From: Pseudarthrobacter sp. NamE5
GTDB lineage: Bacteria > Actinomycetota > Actinomycetes > Actinomycetales > Micrococcaceae
DNA: 64,000 nucleotides
Direction of reading: 5' to 3'
Assembly: GCF_005796225.1 (NCBI RefSeq)
Contig: NZ_VAHO01000001.1
Span: forward strand, 248,001 to 312,000
Shown here: positions 19,119 to 28,453 of the stretch, piece by piece
Numbering within the stretch: position 1 is the first letter of the stretch
Layout of the letters: each line of letters starts with the position of its first letter
Program-made: the position numbers and the translations under genes
Notes under the pieces: generated by a model
The model's input: only the letters and a program-made list of their open reading frames with translations
Database searches by the model: none
What the model was told of the DNA's origin: nothing

Positions 19119-20024
19119 GTGAGTACCGTCTTGAACACCAACACGGAGGAAGCCAGGGCCGGCTCCCCCACCAGCTCAGCAGCCCGCACGCGGGGCTTCG
19201 GGTCCCGGCTGCGGCGGCTCAACATCCCTGCAGGGATGGGCGGCTGGCTCTGGCTGGCCATCATCATCATCCCGGTGTACTACGTGGTGATCACCAGCCT
19301 GAAGACCCAGGAAGGCTATTTCGGCCAGAACCCGCTGGCGCTTCCCACCTCGCCCACGCTGGAGAATTACCAGCTGGTTATTGAGGCGAATTTCGCCAGG
19401 TACTTCATGAACAGTGCCATCGTCACCATCGGTGCTGTCGCCCCGGCAGTGTTGATTTCCTTCATGGCCTCCTTCGCCATCGTCCGGGGCAGCGGCAGGT
19501 TCCTCAAACTGGTCAACGGGATGTTCCTGATGGGCCTGGCGATCCCGCTCCAGGCGACGATCATCCCGATCTATCTGATGATCATCCGGCTAAACCTGTA
19601 CGACAGCCTGCTGGCACTGATCCTGCCGTCCATTGCCTTTGCCATCCCGCTGACGGTGCTGATCCTGTCCAACTTCATCCGCGACGTGCCGAACGAACTG
19701 TTCGAGTCCATGCGGCTGGACGGCTGCAGCGAGTGGCAGATCATGTGGCGGCTGGCCCTCCCGCTGACCCGTCCGGCCATCGTGACGGTCGCCATCTACA
19801 ACGGCCTGCACGTCTGGAACGGGTTCCTGCTTCCGCTGGTCCTCACCCAGAGCCCCGACCTGCGCGTCCTGCCCCTGGCTTTGTGGACCTTCCAGGGCGA
19901 GTACAGCGTCAACATCCCGGCCGTTCTCGCCTCGGTGATGCTGAGCACGCTGCCCATCCTGGTGCTCTACGTCGTCGGCCGCCGCCAGCTGCTCAGCGGC
20001 CTCACCGCCGGCTTCAGCAAATAG
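19119..20024 (+). CDS. Sugar ABC transporter permease (MalG/UgpE-like)
   Basis: Second permease, 301 residues, with six hydrophobic segments and the EAA loop ELFESMRLDGCSEWQ. The GTG at 19119 begins 1 bp after the preceding stop. Longer in-frame starts inside the first permease would give an unnatural Ser/Cys-rich leader. Together with the preceding permease it forms the transmembrane channel of a carbohydrate uptake transporter. Confidence 0.9.
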   Translation: MSTVLNTNTEEARAGSPTSSAARTRGFGSRLRRLNIPAGMGGWLWLAIIIIPVYYVVITSLKTQEGYFGQNPLALPTSPTLENYQLVIEANFARYFMNSAIVTIGAVAPAVLISFMASFAIVRGSGRFLKLVNGMFLMGLAIPLQATIIPIYLMIIRLNLYDSLLALILPSIAFAIPLTVLILSNFIRDVPNELFESMRLDGCSEWQIMWRLALPLTRPAIVTVAIYNGLHVWNGFLLPLVLTQSPDLRVLPLALWTFQGEYSVNIPAVLASVMLSTLPILVLYVVGRRQLLSGLTAGFSK

Positions 20025-20037
20025 AAAGGACAATCAT

Positions 20038-21231
20038 ATGACCACCGCAAAGCCCCTGCGGGTTGGCATGGTGGGCTATGCCTTCATGGGTGCAGCCCAC
20101 TCCCACGCCTGGCGCACGGCGCCCCGGTTCTTCGACCTGCCGCTGCAGCCGGAACTCACCGCCGTCGCTGGCAGGAACGCCGAGGGCGTACGCGCCGCAG
20201 CAGACAAGCTGGGCTGGGAGTCAGTCGAGACGGACTGGCGCCGCCTGATCGAGCGGGACGACATCGACCTCATCGACATCTGCACGCCGGGCGACACCCA
20301 TGCCGAGATCGCCATCGCAGCCCTTGAAGCCGGCAAGCACGTTTTGTGCGAAAAGCCGCTGGCGAACACTGTGGCGGAAGCGGAGAGGATGACACTGGCC
20401 GCGGAGACCGCCGCCAAGCAGGGGATCATGTCAATGTGCGGCTTCAGCTACCGCCGGACCCCTGCCCTGGCATTGGCCAAGCGGTTCGTGGAACAGGGCC
20501 GGCTCGGCGACATCCGCCACGTCCGGGCCCAGTATCTGCAGGACTGGCTGTCGGACGCAGACGCCCCCATGACCTGGCGGCTGGACAAGAGCAAGTCCGG
20601 GTCCGGGTCGCTGGGAGACATCGGAGCGCACAGCATCGATGCGGCTCAGTGGGTTACGGGCCAGAACATCAGCGGCGTGTCCGCGCTGCTTGAAACGTTT
20701 GTTACGGAGCGTCCGCTTGCCGGCGAAATGGTGGGCCTTGGCGGCCACGGTGACATCAGCAGCGACACGCCCCGGGGACCCGTCACCGTTGACGACGCGG
20801 CGATCTTCAGCGCAAAGTTCGACGGCGGCGCTGGCGCCACGGGCACGATAGGCGTCTTTGAAGCAACGCGCTACGCGCTGGGCCGGAAGAACGCGATGCG
20901 CCTGGAGGTCAACGGAACCAAGGGCTCCCTCACCTTCGACTTTGAGGACATGAACGTCCTGAACTTCTACGACGCCGCTGAATCCCCCGACGCCGGCTTC
21001 CGCCGGATCTTCGTCACCGAGCCGGAGCACCCCTACGTGGGGAACTGGTGGCCCACGGGCCACGGACTGGGCTACGAGCATGGCTTCACGCACCAGGTGG
21101 TAGACCTCGTCGGCGCCATCGGTGAAGGCCGGCAGCCTGAACCGTCCTTTGCGGACGCACTGCAGGTCCAGCGGGTCCTCGCCGCGGTGGAGTCCAGTGC
21201 CGCGAACTCCAGCCAGTGGCAGAAGGTCTGA
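20038..21231 (+). CDS. Gfo/Idh/MocA-family sugar dehydrogenase (first copy)
   Basis: NAD(P)-dependent dehydrogenase of a sugar hydroxyl, 397 residues. The Rossmann motif is [16 protein letters not shown], and the family EKP motif with the catalytic Lys is at 105-107. The second domain has [16 protein letters not shown] with the expected active-site Asp and His. Size and motifs resemble levoglucosan dehydrogenase and other enzymes that oxidise C3 of glucosides, but this is a family-level likeness. A GAAAGGA ribosome-binding site precedes the ATG. It is the first catabolic gene after the transporter. Confidence 0.88.
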   Translation: MTTAKPLRVGMVGYAFMGAAHSHAWRTAPRFFDLPLQPELTAVAGRNAEGVRAAADKLGWESVETDWRRLIERDDIDLIDICTPGDTHAEIAIAALEAGKHVLCEKPLANTVAEAERMTLAAETAAKQGIMSMCGFSYRRTPALALAKRFVEQGRLGDIRHVRAQYLQDWLSDADAPMTWRLDKSKSGSGSLGDIGAHSIDAAQWVTGQNISGVSALLETFVTERPLAGEMVGLGGHGDISSDTPRGPVTVDDAAIFSAKFDGGAGATGTIGVFEATRYALGRKNAMRLEVNGTKGSLTFDFEDMNVLNFYDAAESPDAGFRRIFVTEPEHPYVGNWWPTGHGLGYEHGFTHQVVDLVGAIGEGRQPEPSFADALQVQRVLAAVESSAANSSQWQKV

Positions 21232-21256
21232 CGTGAGTACAGGAGAAGGAACACCC

Positions 21257-22261
21257 ATGACACGACCCATCACGCTTTTCACCGGCCAGTGGGCCGACCT
21301 GCCCTTCGAGGAAGTGGCCCGGCTCGCCGGCGAGTGGGGCTTCGATGGACTGGAAATCGCCTGCTGGGGTGACCACCTGGACCCGCACCGGGCAGCCGAG
21401 GACGACAACTACCTCCAGGGCAGGCTGGACATCCTCGAGAAAAACAACCTGAAGGTTTACGCGATCGCCAACCACCTCACCGGGCAGGCAGTGTGCGACG
21501 ACCCCATTGACGAACGCCACCAGGGCATCCTGTCCCCGGAAATCTGGGGCGACGGAGACCCCGAAGGAGTACGCCGCCGGGCCGCGGAGTCGATGAAGGA
21601 CACCGCCCGGGCAGCTGCCCGGCTGGGGGTTAAGACGGTGACCGGATTCACCGGCTCCGCCATCTGGAAAGCCGTAGCCATGTTCCCGCCCGCCTCCCAG
21701 GCAATGATCGACGCCGGCTACCAGGACTTCGCGGACCGCTGGAACCCGATTTTGGACGTCTTCGAGGAGGAGGGTGTCCGCTTCGCACTGGAGGTCCACC
21801 CGTCCGAAATCGCGTACGACTACTGGACCGCGAAGCGCACCCTGGAGGCCATCGGCCACCGGAAGAGCTTCGGGCTGAACTTTGACCCGTCCCACTTCAT
21901 CTGGCAGGACCTGGATCCGGTGATGTTCCTGCAGGACTTCGCGGAACACATCCTCCATGTCCACGTGAAGGAATCCGTCCGGCAGCTCGACGGCCGCAAC
22001 GGGCGGCTGGGCTCCCACCTCGCTTGGGCGGATCCGCGCCGCGGCTGGGACTTTGTCACCGCCGGGCACGGCGATGTGCAGTGGAACCGGATCTTCCGGA
22101 CCCTGAACGCCATCGGCTACAGCGGCCCCACCAGCATCGAGTGGGAAGACGCCGGCATGGACCGCCTCATCGGTGCACCGCAGGCACTGGCTATGGTGCA
22201 GGAACTCGCCCGAATCGCCCCGCCTGCAGCTGCCTTTGATGCCGCCTTTGCCAGCCGCTGA
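21257..22261 (+). CDS. Xylose isomerase-like TIM barrel (sugar isomerase/epimerase/lyase, first copy)
   Basis: Metal-dependent TIM-barrel enzyme of 334 residues in the AP-endonuclease-2/IolE-like superfamily. Probable metal ligands lie in [23 protein letters not shown] and SIEWED. The ATG at 21257 has an AGGAGAAGGA ribosome-binding site; a GTG at 21233 is possible but lies upstream of that site. In keto-sugar pathways this fold isomerises, epimerises or eliminates from a 3-keto intermediate, so it probably acts on the product of the preceding dehydrogenase. The exact reaction cannot be told from sequence. Confidence 0.86.
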   Translation: MTRPITLFTGQWADLPFEEVARLAGEWGFDGLEIACWGDHLDPHRAAEDDNYLQGRLDILEKNNLKVYAIANHLTGQAVCDDPIDERHQGILSPEIWGDGDPEGVRRRAAESMKDTARAAARLGVKTVTGFTGSAIWKAVAMFPPASQAMIDAGYQDFADRWNPILDVFEEEGVRFALEVHPSEIAYDYWTAKRTLEAIGHRKSFGLNFDPSHFIWQDLDPVMFLQDFAEHILHVHVKESVRQLDGRNGRLGSHLAWADPRRGWDFVTAGHGDVQWNRIFRTLNAIGYSGPTSIEWEDAGMDRLIGAPQALAMVQELARIAPPAAAFDAAFASR

Positions 22262-22318
22262 CCCGGACCACCCGCTTCACCGGCACATCTTCGCCGGTCC
22301 TCAAACAAAGGAATCCCC

Positions 22319-23017
22319 ATGACAGAATCCAAGAGCGCCCTGGTGGTGCGCGGCGGCTGGGACGGACACCAGCCAGTCGAAGCCACTGAAGAGTTCATCC
22401 CCTACCTCAAGGAGCAGGGCTACGAGGTCAGGGTGGAGGAATCCCCCAAAATCTACGCCGACGCTGACTACATGGCCGGGGTGGACCTGATCATGCAGTG
22501 CATGACCATGAGCACCATTGAAAAGGACGAGTTCGCCGGGCTGCGGGCTGCCGTGGAAAACGGCACCGGCCTGGCCGGGTGGCACGGCGGCATTGCCGAC
22601 TCCTACCGCAACACCTCCGACTACCTGCACCTGATTGGTGGCCAGTTCGCCTGCCACCCGGGCAAGCACCCGGACGAGTGCACCGGCGAGCAGTCGGACA
22701 ACTACGTGCCCTACACGGTGAACATGCTGCCGGCAGCGGCCGAGCACCCCATCACCAAGGGCATCGAGGACTTTGACCTGGTGACCGAGCAGTACTGGGT
22801 CCTCTCCGACGACTACATCGACGTCCTGGCCACCACCACCCAGAAGGTCCGGGAGTGGGACCCCTGGAACCGCGAGGTCACCTCCCCCGCCATCTGGACC
22901 CGGCAGTGGGGCAAGGGCCGCATCTTCGTGGCCACCCCCGGCCACAGGGTCGAAATCCTCCAGGACCGGAACGTCCGCACCATCATTGAAAGGGGCCTGC
23001 TGTGGGCAAGCCGTTGA
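22319..23017 (+). CDS. ThuA-domain protein
   Basis: Protein of 232 residues in the ThuA (trehalose-utilisation-like) family, a glutamine-amidotransferase-like fold. It has the typical block GWHGGIADSYRNTSDYLHLI and a conserved PITKGIEDF near residue 145. No signal peptide is seen, so it is cytoplasmic. In rhizobia ThuA works with a Gfo/Idh/MocA protein, ThuB, in making 3-keto-disaccharides, and here too it lies between two Gfo/Idh/MocA genes. Its chemistry is not known. An AAAGGA ribosome-binding site precedes the ATG, and its 3' end overlaps the next gene by 16 bp. Confidence 0.88.
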   Translation: MTESKSALVVRGGWDGHQPVEATEEFIPYLKEQGYEVRVEESPKIYADADYMAGVDLIMQCMTMSTIEKDEFAGLRAAVENGTGLAGWHGGIADSYRNTSDYLHLIGGQFACHPGKHPDECTGEQSDNYVPYTVNMLPAAAEHPITKGIEDFDLVTEQYWVLSDDYIDVLATTTQKVREWDPWNREVTSPAIWTRQWGKGRIFVATPGHRVEILQDRNVRTIIERGLLWASR

Positions 23018-24126
23018 AAGTAGGAATCATTGGTTGCGGCGCCATCATCGCGCAGTACCTTGCCAACTTCCGGAAGCTCAATGACGTCGATCTCGTGGCG
23101 GTCGCGGACCTGGATCCGGCACGCGCCCACGCCGTGGCGGAGCAGTACGAGGGCGTCCGTGCCGTGTCCGTGGACGACCTCCTGGCCGCGGACGACGTCG
23201 AACTGGTCCTGAACCTGACCATCCCGGCGGCGCACGCCGAGGTGGCGCTGAAGGCGATCGCGGCGGGCAAGAGCGTGTACGGCGAGAAGCCTCTCGCCGC
23301 CACCACTGAGGAGGCGCGGCAGGTGCTGGACGCAGCGCGGGAGGCGGGCGTCGTCGTCGGCTGCGCTCCTGACACGGTCCTTGGCACCGGCATCCAGACG
23401 GCACGCAAGGCGATCGACGACGGGCTCATCGGCGCACCGGTCTCTGCGAGCGCCACCATGGTGACCCCCGGCCACGAGCGCTGGCACCCGAACCCGGATT
23501 TCTACTACCAGCCCGGCGGCGGACCCTTGCTGGACATGGGCCCGTACTACGTGACCGCCCTGGTGACCCTGCTGGGGCCGGTGGTCTCGGTGGTGGGCGC
23601 CGCGAGCCACACCCGCAATGAGCGGACCATCGGCTCCGGCCCGCGGCAGGGTGAAAAGATCCCCGTGACCATCGATTCCCATGTCACCGGTGTCCTGACC
23701 CATGCCTCCGGCGCGCTGTCCACCCTGTTCATGAGCTTCGACGCCGTAAAGTCCAAGTCGCCGAACATCGAGATCCACGGTGAGCGCGGATCGCTGGTGG
23801 TTCCGGATCCCAACCACTTTGACGGTGAGGTGGAGCTGTTCTCGCTGGGTGCCGATGCGTGGGAGACCCTTCCGGTGTCGGCCGGGTACGTTGATGCGGG
23901 ACGCGGGTTCGGCATTGCGGATCTTGCCGCAACCGCGCCTGGGGCGGAACCCCGCGCCGGCGGTGCCCTCGCCTACCACGCCCTGGAGGTCATGGAGTCG
24001 GTGCTCGAATCAGCGCACAGCGGTGCGGCCGTCCGCATCAACAGCACGGTGGAGCGGCCGGTAAGCGTGGAACTGACCGTCCTAACAGAGGACGTGGACG
24101 CGCTGCAGGCCCAGGAAGCTTCCTAG
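23002..24126 (+). CDS. Gfo/Idh/MocA-family sugar dehydrogenase (second copy)
   Basis: NAD(P)-dependent oxidoreductase of 374 residues. It has the Rossmann motif GIIGCGAIIAQYLANF, the EKPLA motif and GGGPLLDMGPYYVTAL in the catalytic domain. It is distant from the first copy, so the two probably act on different positions or in opposite directions, for example one oxidising and one reducing. The GTG start at 23002 overlaps ThuA by 16 bp, with GAAAGGGG upstream. The stop is 2 bp before the next ATG. Confidence 0.88.
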   Translation: MGKPLKVGIIGCGAIIAQYLANFRKLNDVDLVAVADLDPARAHAVAEQYEGVRAVSVDDLLAADDVELVLNLTIPAAHAEVALKAIAAGKSVYGEKPLAATTEEARQVLDAAREAGVVVGCAPDTVLGTGIQTARKAIDDGLIGAPVSASATMVTPGHERWHPNPDFYYQPGGGPLLDMGPYYVTALVTLLGPVVSVVGAASHTRNERTIGSGPRQGEKIPVTIDSHVTGVLTHASGALSTLFMSFDAVKSKSPNIEIHGERGSLVVPDPNHFDGEVELFSLGADAWETLPVSAGYVDAGRGFGIADLAATAPGAEPRAGGALAYHALEVMESVLESAHSGAAVRINSTVERPVSVELTVLTEDVDALQAQEAS

Positions 24127-24128
24127 TC

Positions 24129-25130
24129 ATGGCCTACACAGCGGACAACTGGCCCATCGCCGCGGCCATGCTGCCGTTCCCTGCTACCGGCACCGGAGGA
24201 GTCAACGCCAATGACGCGGATGCGGGCGTCTGGGCTGAAGCATTCAGGGAGGTGAAGGACGCCGGGTTTGCCAACGCGGACCTGACGGACAGCTGGGTCC
24301 GCCCCGGAGACCTCGGCCGGGAGCGCCTGGCCGAGTTCAAGCAGACAGCGGCGGACGCGGGCGTCGGCCTCCCCGCCATCTCCGCCATCCGGCGCAGCGT
24401 CATCGAGGAAGGCAACTGGGAAGCCAACCTGGCTTACAGCCACCGCACTATCGACGCCGCCGCGGAACTGGGCTGCGAGGTGGTCTCGGTCGGACTCCAC
24501 CAAGCCATCACCCCGGAACAGCAGCAGCAGCTGTGGTTCTGGACGGTGGAAGGCCACAAGGACCCGGCGGGAGACAGGGAAACCTGGGGCAACGCCGTCG
24601 TCCGCCTCCGGGAACTGGGCCGGCACGCGGCCGAGGTGGGTGTCCTGCTCTCGCTCGAGATGTACGAGGACACATACCTCGGCACAGCGGACTCCTCCGT
24701 GCGCCTCGTCCAGGACATCGGGCTGGCGAACGTGGGCCTCAACCCGGACCTGGGCAACCTGGTCCGGCTGCACCGGCCGGTTGAGGACTGGCGGGAGCTG
24801 GTGGCCAAAACGCTGCCCTACGCCAACTACTGGCACATGAAGAACTACTACCGCGACGAGGACGTTGCCCGCGGAACGTACGTGACCATGCCGGCTCCGA
24901 TGGAAAGCGGTCTCATCAACTACCGCGAGGCCTTCAAGGTCGCCCTGTCCGTCGGCTTCCAGGGCATCCTCTGCACCGAACACTACGGCGGGGACGGCCT
25001 GAGCGTGTCAGCCGGCAACCAGGAATACCTGCGCCGGCATGTCCTTCCCAAGCGGGACGGCTATGCACTCGGCGGGAGCCAGGTGTCACAGGGGCGGCAG
25101 CAGCCGACGGCGGACCTCGCCAAGGTGTAG
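24129..25130 (+). CDS. Xylose isomerase-like TIM barrel (second copy)
   Basis: Second TIM-barrel sugar isomerase/epimerase-like protein, 333 residues. Candidate metal ligands occur in LSLEMYEDTYLG, GLNPDLGNL, WHMKNYYRD and CTEHYGGDG. It is clearly different from the copy at 21.3 kb. It starts 2 bp after the preceding stop. A pair of such barrels together with two Gfo/Idh/MocA proteins is the composition of the levoglucosan-type oxidation-elimination-hydration-reduction pathways. No signal peptide, so cytoplasmic. Confidence 0.86.
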   Translation: MAYTADNWPIAAAMLPFPATGTGGVNANDADAGVWAEAFREVKDAGFANADLTDSWVRPGDLGRERLAEFKQTAADAGVGLPAISAIRRSVIEEGNWEANLAYSHRTIDAAAELGCEVVSVGLHQAITPEQQQQLWFWTVEGHKDPAGDRETWGNAVVRLRELGRHAAEVGVLLSLEMYEDTYLGTADSSVRLVQDIGLANVGLNPDLGNLVRLHRPVEDWRELVAKTLPYANYWHMKNYYRDEDVARGTYVTMPAPMESGLINYREAFKVALSVGFQGILCTEHYGGDGLSVSAGNQEYLRRHVLPKRDGYALGGSQVSQGRQQPTADLAKV

Positions 25131-25182
25131 GCCTTACCTGCACGCAGCACCGCCTTTCCAGCAAGGATTCATTGAGGGAACC

Positions 25183-26961
25183 ATGACGCAGATTTACGAC
25201 AACCCCGCCGACTTTGTGGACGAGGCGCTGACCGGTTTCGTCGCCGCCAACCGCGCCTACGTGGCCCGCGTGGACGGAGGCGTGGTCCGCTCCACCGAGA
25301 TGCCCACGGGCCAGGTGGCCGTGGTGGTGGGCGGCGGCTCCGGCCACTACCCCGCCTTCGCCGGACTGGTGGGGCCGGGCCTGGCCGCAGGCGCGGTGTG
25401 CGGGAACATCTTCACCTCGCCGTCGGCAGGCCAGGTATACCGCGTGGCCAAGGCCGCGAACGCCGGCGGCGGTGTGCTGCTGAGTTACGGGAACTACGCC
25501 GGGGACGTGATCCACTTCGGCGAGGCGCAGCAGCGGCTCAATGCGGAGGGCATCGAGACCCGCACCGTCCTGGCCACGGATGACATCGCCAGCGCCCCGA
25601 TCGACCAGATCGACAAACGCCGCGGTATTGCCGGCGACCTGACAGTGTTCAAGGTCGCCGGTGCCGCTGCGGAAGCGGGACTCGACCTGGACGCCGTCGA
25701 GCAGCTCGCCCTCCGCGCCAACCACCGCACCCGTACCCTCGGCGTGGCCTTTGACGGCTGCACCCTGCCGGGGGCTGCAGAACCGCTGTTCCACGTGCCC
25801 GCCGGGCAGATGTCACTGGGGCTCGGCATCCACGGCGAACCCGGGATCTCGGAACACCCCTTCCCCACGGCCTCCGAACTCGCGGAACTGCTCGTCTCCC
25901 GGCTGCTCAAGGACAAGCCCGACGACGCAGGCGACCGGGTGGTGGCCATCCTTAACGGCCTTGGCAGGGTCAAGTACGAGGAGCTGTTCCTGCTCTACGG
26001 CAAGATCGAAAAGCTCCTCACGGCCGCCGGGCTGACCATCGTGGAGCCGGAATGCGGCGAACTGGTAACCAGCCTGGACATGTCCGGGCTGTCCCTCACG
26101 CTGCTCTGGCTGGACGATGATCTGGAGCGCTACTGGTCCGCCCCAGCTGACACCCCCGGATACCGCAAGGGCAGCATGGCTCCGCGGGAGCGACGGGAAC
26201 GGCGGGAAACGGCCGGGCCAGCGCACCCTGCGGCCGTGGAAACGGAAGAGACGACGGTGGCAGCGGCTGAGCTGGGCAGGCTTGCAGCCGCCCTGCTCGC
26301 GCAGGTGCGGGACGCCGTCGCGGACCATGAATCGGAACTGGGCAGGCTTGATGCCATCGCCGGCGACGGCGACCACGGCATCGGCATGCGCCGCGGCGCC
26401 GAGGCGGCGGCCGCTGCGGCCCGGGACGTCTCGGTCGCCGGCGCATCGGTACAGCGGGTCCTCACCGCCGCTGGAGAAGCTTGGAGCGAACGCGCCGGCG
26501 GAACTTCCGGGGCGCTGTGGGGCTCTGCCCTGCAGGCCGCCGGAAGGACCTTCGGCAACAAGGCCTCCTACCGGCGCCAGGACGCGGACGTCGTCGTGAC
26601 CGCCTTCACCGACGCCGTCACCGCCCTGGGCAAGGCCGTCCCCGGGGACAAAACAATGGTGGACGCATTGCTGCCCTTCCGCGGCGCCTTCCAGTCGGCG
26701 TTCAACGGCGGCGCTCCCGTTGCTTCCGCCCTGGCCGCCGGGGCGGCAGCCGCGCGTGCCGCCGCCGACTCCACCGCCTCACTCCGCCCGCGGCTGGGCA
26801 GGGCCCGCCCGCTGGCCGAAAAGAGCCTGGGCCACCCCGACCCCGGCGCGGTGTCCTTCGCCCTCATTGCGGGCAGGGTCGCCGACTGCCTCGGAGCTTT
26901 TGATTCTTCCCTTGATGGTTCCCGGTCGGCCTCGGTGGCCGGAGATGGAGCAAACGCATGA
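25183..26961 (+). CDS. Fused DhaK-DhaL kinase (dihydroxyacetone or tetrulose kinase)
   Basis: ATP-dependent kinase of a short ketose, 592 residues. Residues 1-330 are DhaK, with His217 in GIHGEPG, the histidine that binds the ketose covalently in known DhaK proteins. After a charged linker (about 330-370) comes DhaL with [10 protein letters not shown] and GDKTMVDAL, the Mg-ATP site. The ATG at 25183 has a GAGGGAA ribosome-binding site; the longer in-frame start lies within the previous gene. Next to an RpiB gene, such kinases in mycobacteria act on erythrulose rather than dihydroxyacetone, so a tetrulose kinase is a serious alternative to glycerol-related function. Confidence 0.9.
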   Translation: MTQIYDNPADFVDEALTGFVAANRAYVARVDGGVVRSTEMPTGQVAVVVGGGSGHYPAFAGLVGPGLAAGAVCGNIFTSPSAGQVYRVAKAANAGGGVLLSYGNYAGDVIHFGEAQQRLNAEGIETRTVLATDDIASAPIDQIDKRRGIAGDLTVFKVAGAAAEAGLDLDAVEQLALRANHRTRTLGVAFDGCTLPGAAEPLFHVPAGQMSLGLGIHGEPGISEHPFPTASELAELLVSRLLKDKPDDAGDRVVAILNGLGRVKYEELFLLYGKIEKLLTAAGLTIVEPECGELVTSLDMSGLSLTLLWLDDDLERYWSAPADTPGYRKGSMAPRERRERRETAGPAHPAAVETEETTVAAAELGRLAAALLAQVRDAVADHESELGRLDAIAGDGDHGIGMRRGAEAAAAAARDVSVAGASVQRVLTAAGEAWSERAGGTSGALWGSALQAAGRTFGNKASYRRQDADVVVTAFTDAVTALGKAVPGDKTMVDALLPFRGAFQSAFNGGAPVASALAAGAAAARAAADSTASLRPRLGRARPLAEKSLGHPDPGAVSFALIAGRVADCLGAFDSSLDGSRSASVAGDGANA

Positions 26962-27452
26962 GTACGGACCAGCAGGCAGCGGCAGGATGGCGCATTGTCA
27001 TCGGCAACGATGAGGCCGGCGTCGAATACAAGGAAGCGTTGAAGGCGCTGCTGGAGTCGGACAGCCGCGTCGCATCCGTTGTGGATGTGGGCGTCGGTGC
27101 TGACGACCCCACGGCCTACCCGCACGTTGCCGTAAATGCCGCCCGCAAAGTTGCTGGCGGCGAAGCGGACCGCGCGCTGCTGATCTGCGGAACAGGACTG
27201 GGCGTGGCCATTGCGGCGAACAAGGTGCCGGGCGTCCGTGCCGTCACCGCCCATGACGCCTACTCCGTTGAGCGCTCGGTGCTGAGCAACAACGCGCAGG
27301 TGCTCACCATGGGCCAGCGCGTCATCGGCCTTGAGCTGGCCAAGAAACTCGTGGGCGACTGGCTCGGCTACCGCTTCGACGAATCCTCCCCCTCCGCCGC
27401 CAAGGTGGACGCCATCTGCTCCTATGAGCCCGAATCCCCGAAGGCAGTCTGA
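26958..27452 (+). CDS. RpiB/LacAB-family sugar-phosphate isomerase
   Basis: Aldose-ketose isomerase of a phosphorylated sugar, 164 residues. It has the RpiB pattern CGTGLGVA with active-site Cys77, [18 protein letters not shown] and the phosphate-binding region. The N-terminal [10 protein letters not shown] replaces the usual GxDHAG: the Asp is followed by Glu, a change seen in the erythrulose-phosphate isomerase branch as far as I know. The ATG overlaps the DhaKL stop by 4 bp, so the kinase and the isomerase are probably consecutive steps, for example erythrulose 4-phosphate to erythrose 4-phosphate. Ribose 5-phosphate isomerase is the alternative. Confidence 0.88.
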   Translation: MSTDQQAAAGWRIVIGNDEAGVEYKEALKALLESDSRVASVVDVGVGADDPTAYPHVAVNAARKVAGGEADRALLICGTGLGVAIAANKVPGVRAVTAHDAYSVERSVLSNNAQVLTMGQRVIGLELAKKLVGDWLGYRFDESSPSAAKVDAICSYEPESPKAV

Positions 27453-27454
27453 CC

Positions 27455-28444
27455 ATGACCGAACCAGCCACCAACACCACCACGCCGGGCGGCACCGCCA
27501 GGCGCATTGCCATTGTCGGCTCCGGGTACATGGGCGGCGGAATCGCCCAGGTCCTCGCCCTGGGCGGCGCCCGCGTGGCACTGTCCGATGTGTCCGCCGA
27601 GGTGGCACAGGACAACTACGACAGGCTCCTGCGGGAGTCCGATCAGTTCGTGGCGGACGGCCTCTTTCCTGCCGGCGCCACGGAAACCCTGAAGCAGAAC
27701 CTGTGGGCCGCGAAGGACATCGAGGAGGCAGTGGCGGACGCGGACTTCATCGAGGAAGCCGTCCCCGAAGTCATCGCCATCAAGCACCAGACCCTCGCGC
27801 GGATCAGCGGGGCAGCGCGGCCGGATGCCATCATCGGCTCCAACACGTCCACCATCTCCATCGCGGAGTTGTCCGTGCCGGTCGCGCAGCCGGAACGGTT
27901 CCTCGGAGTGCACTTCTCCAATCCGTCACCCTTCATCCCGGGCGTGGAAATCATCCCGCATGCCGGTACCTCTGCAGCCACCGTGGCCGCTGTCCGGGAG
28001 CTGGTGCATGCGGCCGGCAAGCAAACCGCCGTGGTTAAGGACGTCACCGGTTTCGTGCTGAACCGCCTGCAGTACGCCCTGTTCCACGAGGCAGCGCAGC
28101 TGGTGGAGCAGGGCATTGCTACGGCGGATGACGTCGACACCCTGGTCCGAACCACCTTCGGCTTCCGGCTGCCGTTCTTCGGCCCCTTTGCCATCGCGGA
28201 CATGGCCGGCCTGGACGTGTACAGCTTCTGCTACCAGTCACTGCAACAGGATTTCCCGGACCGGTTCGCCACCCCGAAAATCCTTTCCGACCTGGTGGAC
28301 GCCGGGAAGCTGGGCACCAAGACCGGGGCAGGGTTCCTCAACGTCCCGGCGGAGCGCATCCCTGAACTGATCGCCTACCGGAACAGGGCGTACGTGGCCA
28401 TGCAGAAACTGCTGGAGGACCTCGGGCCTGCCCCGCTTGCCTGA
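27455..28444 (+). CDS. 3-hydroxyacyl-CoA dehydrogenase-type NAD oxidoreductase
   Basis: NAD-dependent oxidoreductase of 329 residues. It has a Rossmann N-domain (IVGSGYMGGGIAQVLALGG), the family block GSNTSTISIAELS with the active-site Ser/Asn, GVHFSNPSP with the catalytic His, and a helical C-domain ending in GTKTGAGF. In this sugar operon it more likely oxidises a beta-hydroxy acid, as L-gulonate 3-dehydrogenase (lambda-crystallin type) does, than an acyl-CoA; no thiolase or acyl-CoA gene is nearby. It starts 2 bp after rpiB and is the last operon gene. Only 9 bp separate it from the convergent ppsR stop. Confidence 0.85.
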   Translation: MTEPATNTTTPGGTARRIAIVGSGYMGGGIAQVLALGGARVALSDVSAEVAQDNYDRLLRESDQFVADGLFPAGATETLKQNLWAAKDIEEAVADADFIEEAVPEVIAIKHQTLARISGAARPDAIIGSNTSTISIAELSVPVAQPERFLGVHFSNPSPFIPGVEIIPHAGTSAATVAAVRELVHAAGKQTAVVKDVTGFVLNRLQYALFHEAAQLVEQGIATADDVDTLVRTTFGFRLPFFGPFAIADMAGLDVYSFCYQSLQQDFPDRFATPKILSDLVDAGKLGTKTGAGFLNVPAERIPELIAYRNRAYVAMQKLLEDLGPAPLA

Positions 28445-28453
28445 CAGCCTCTC

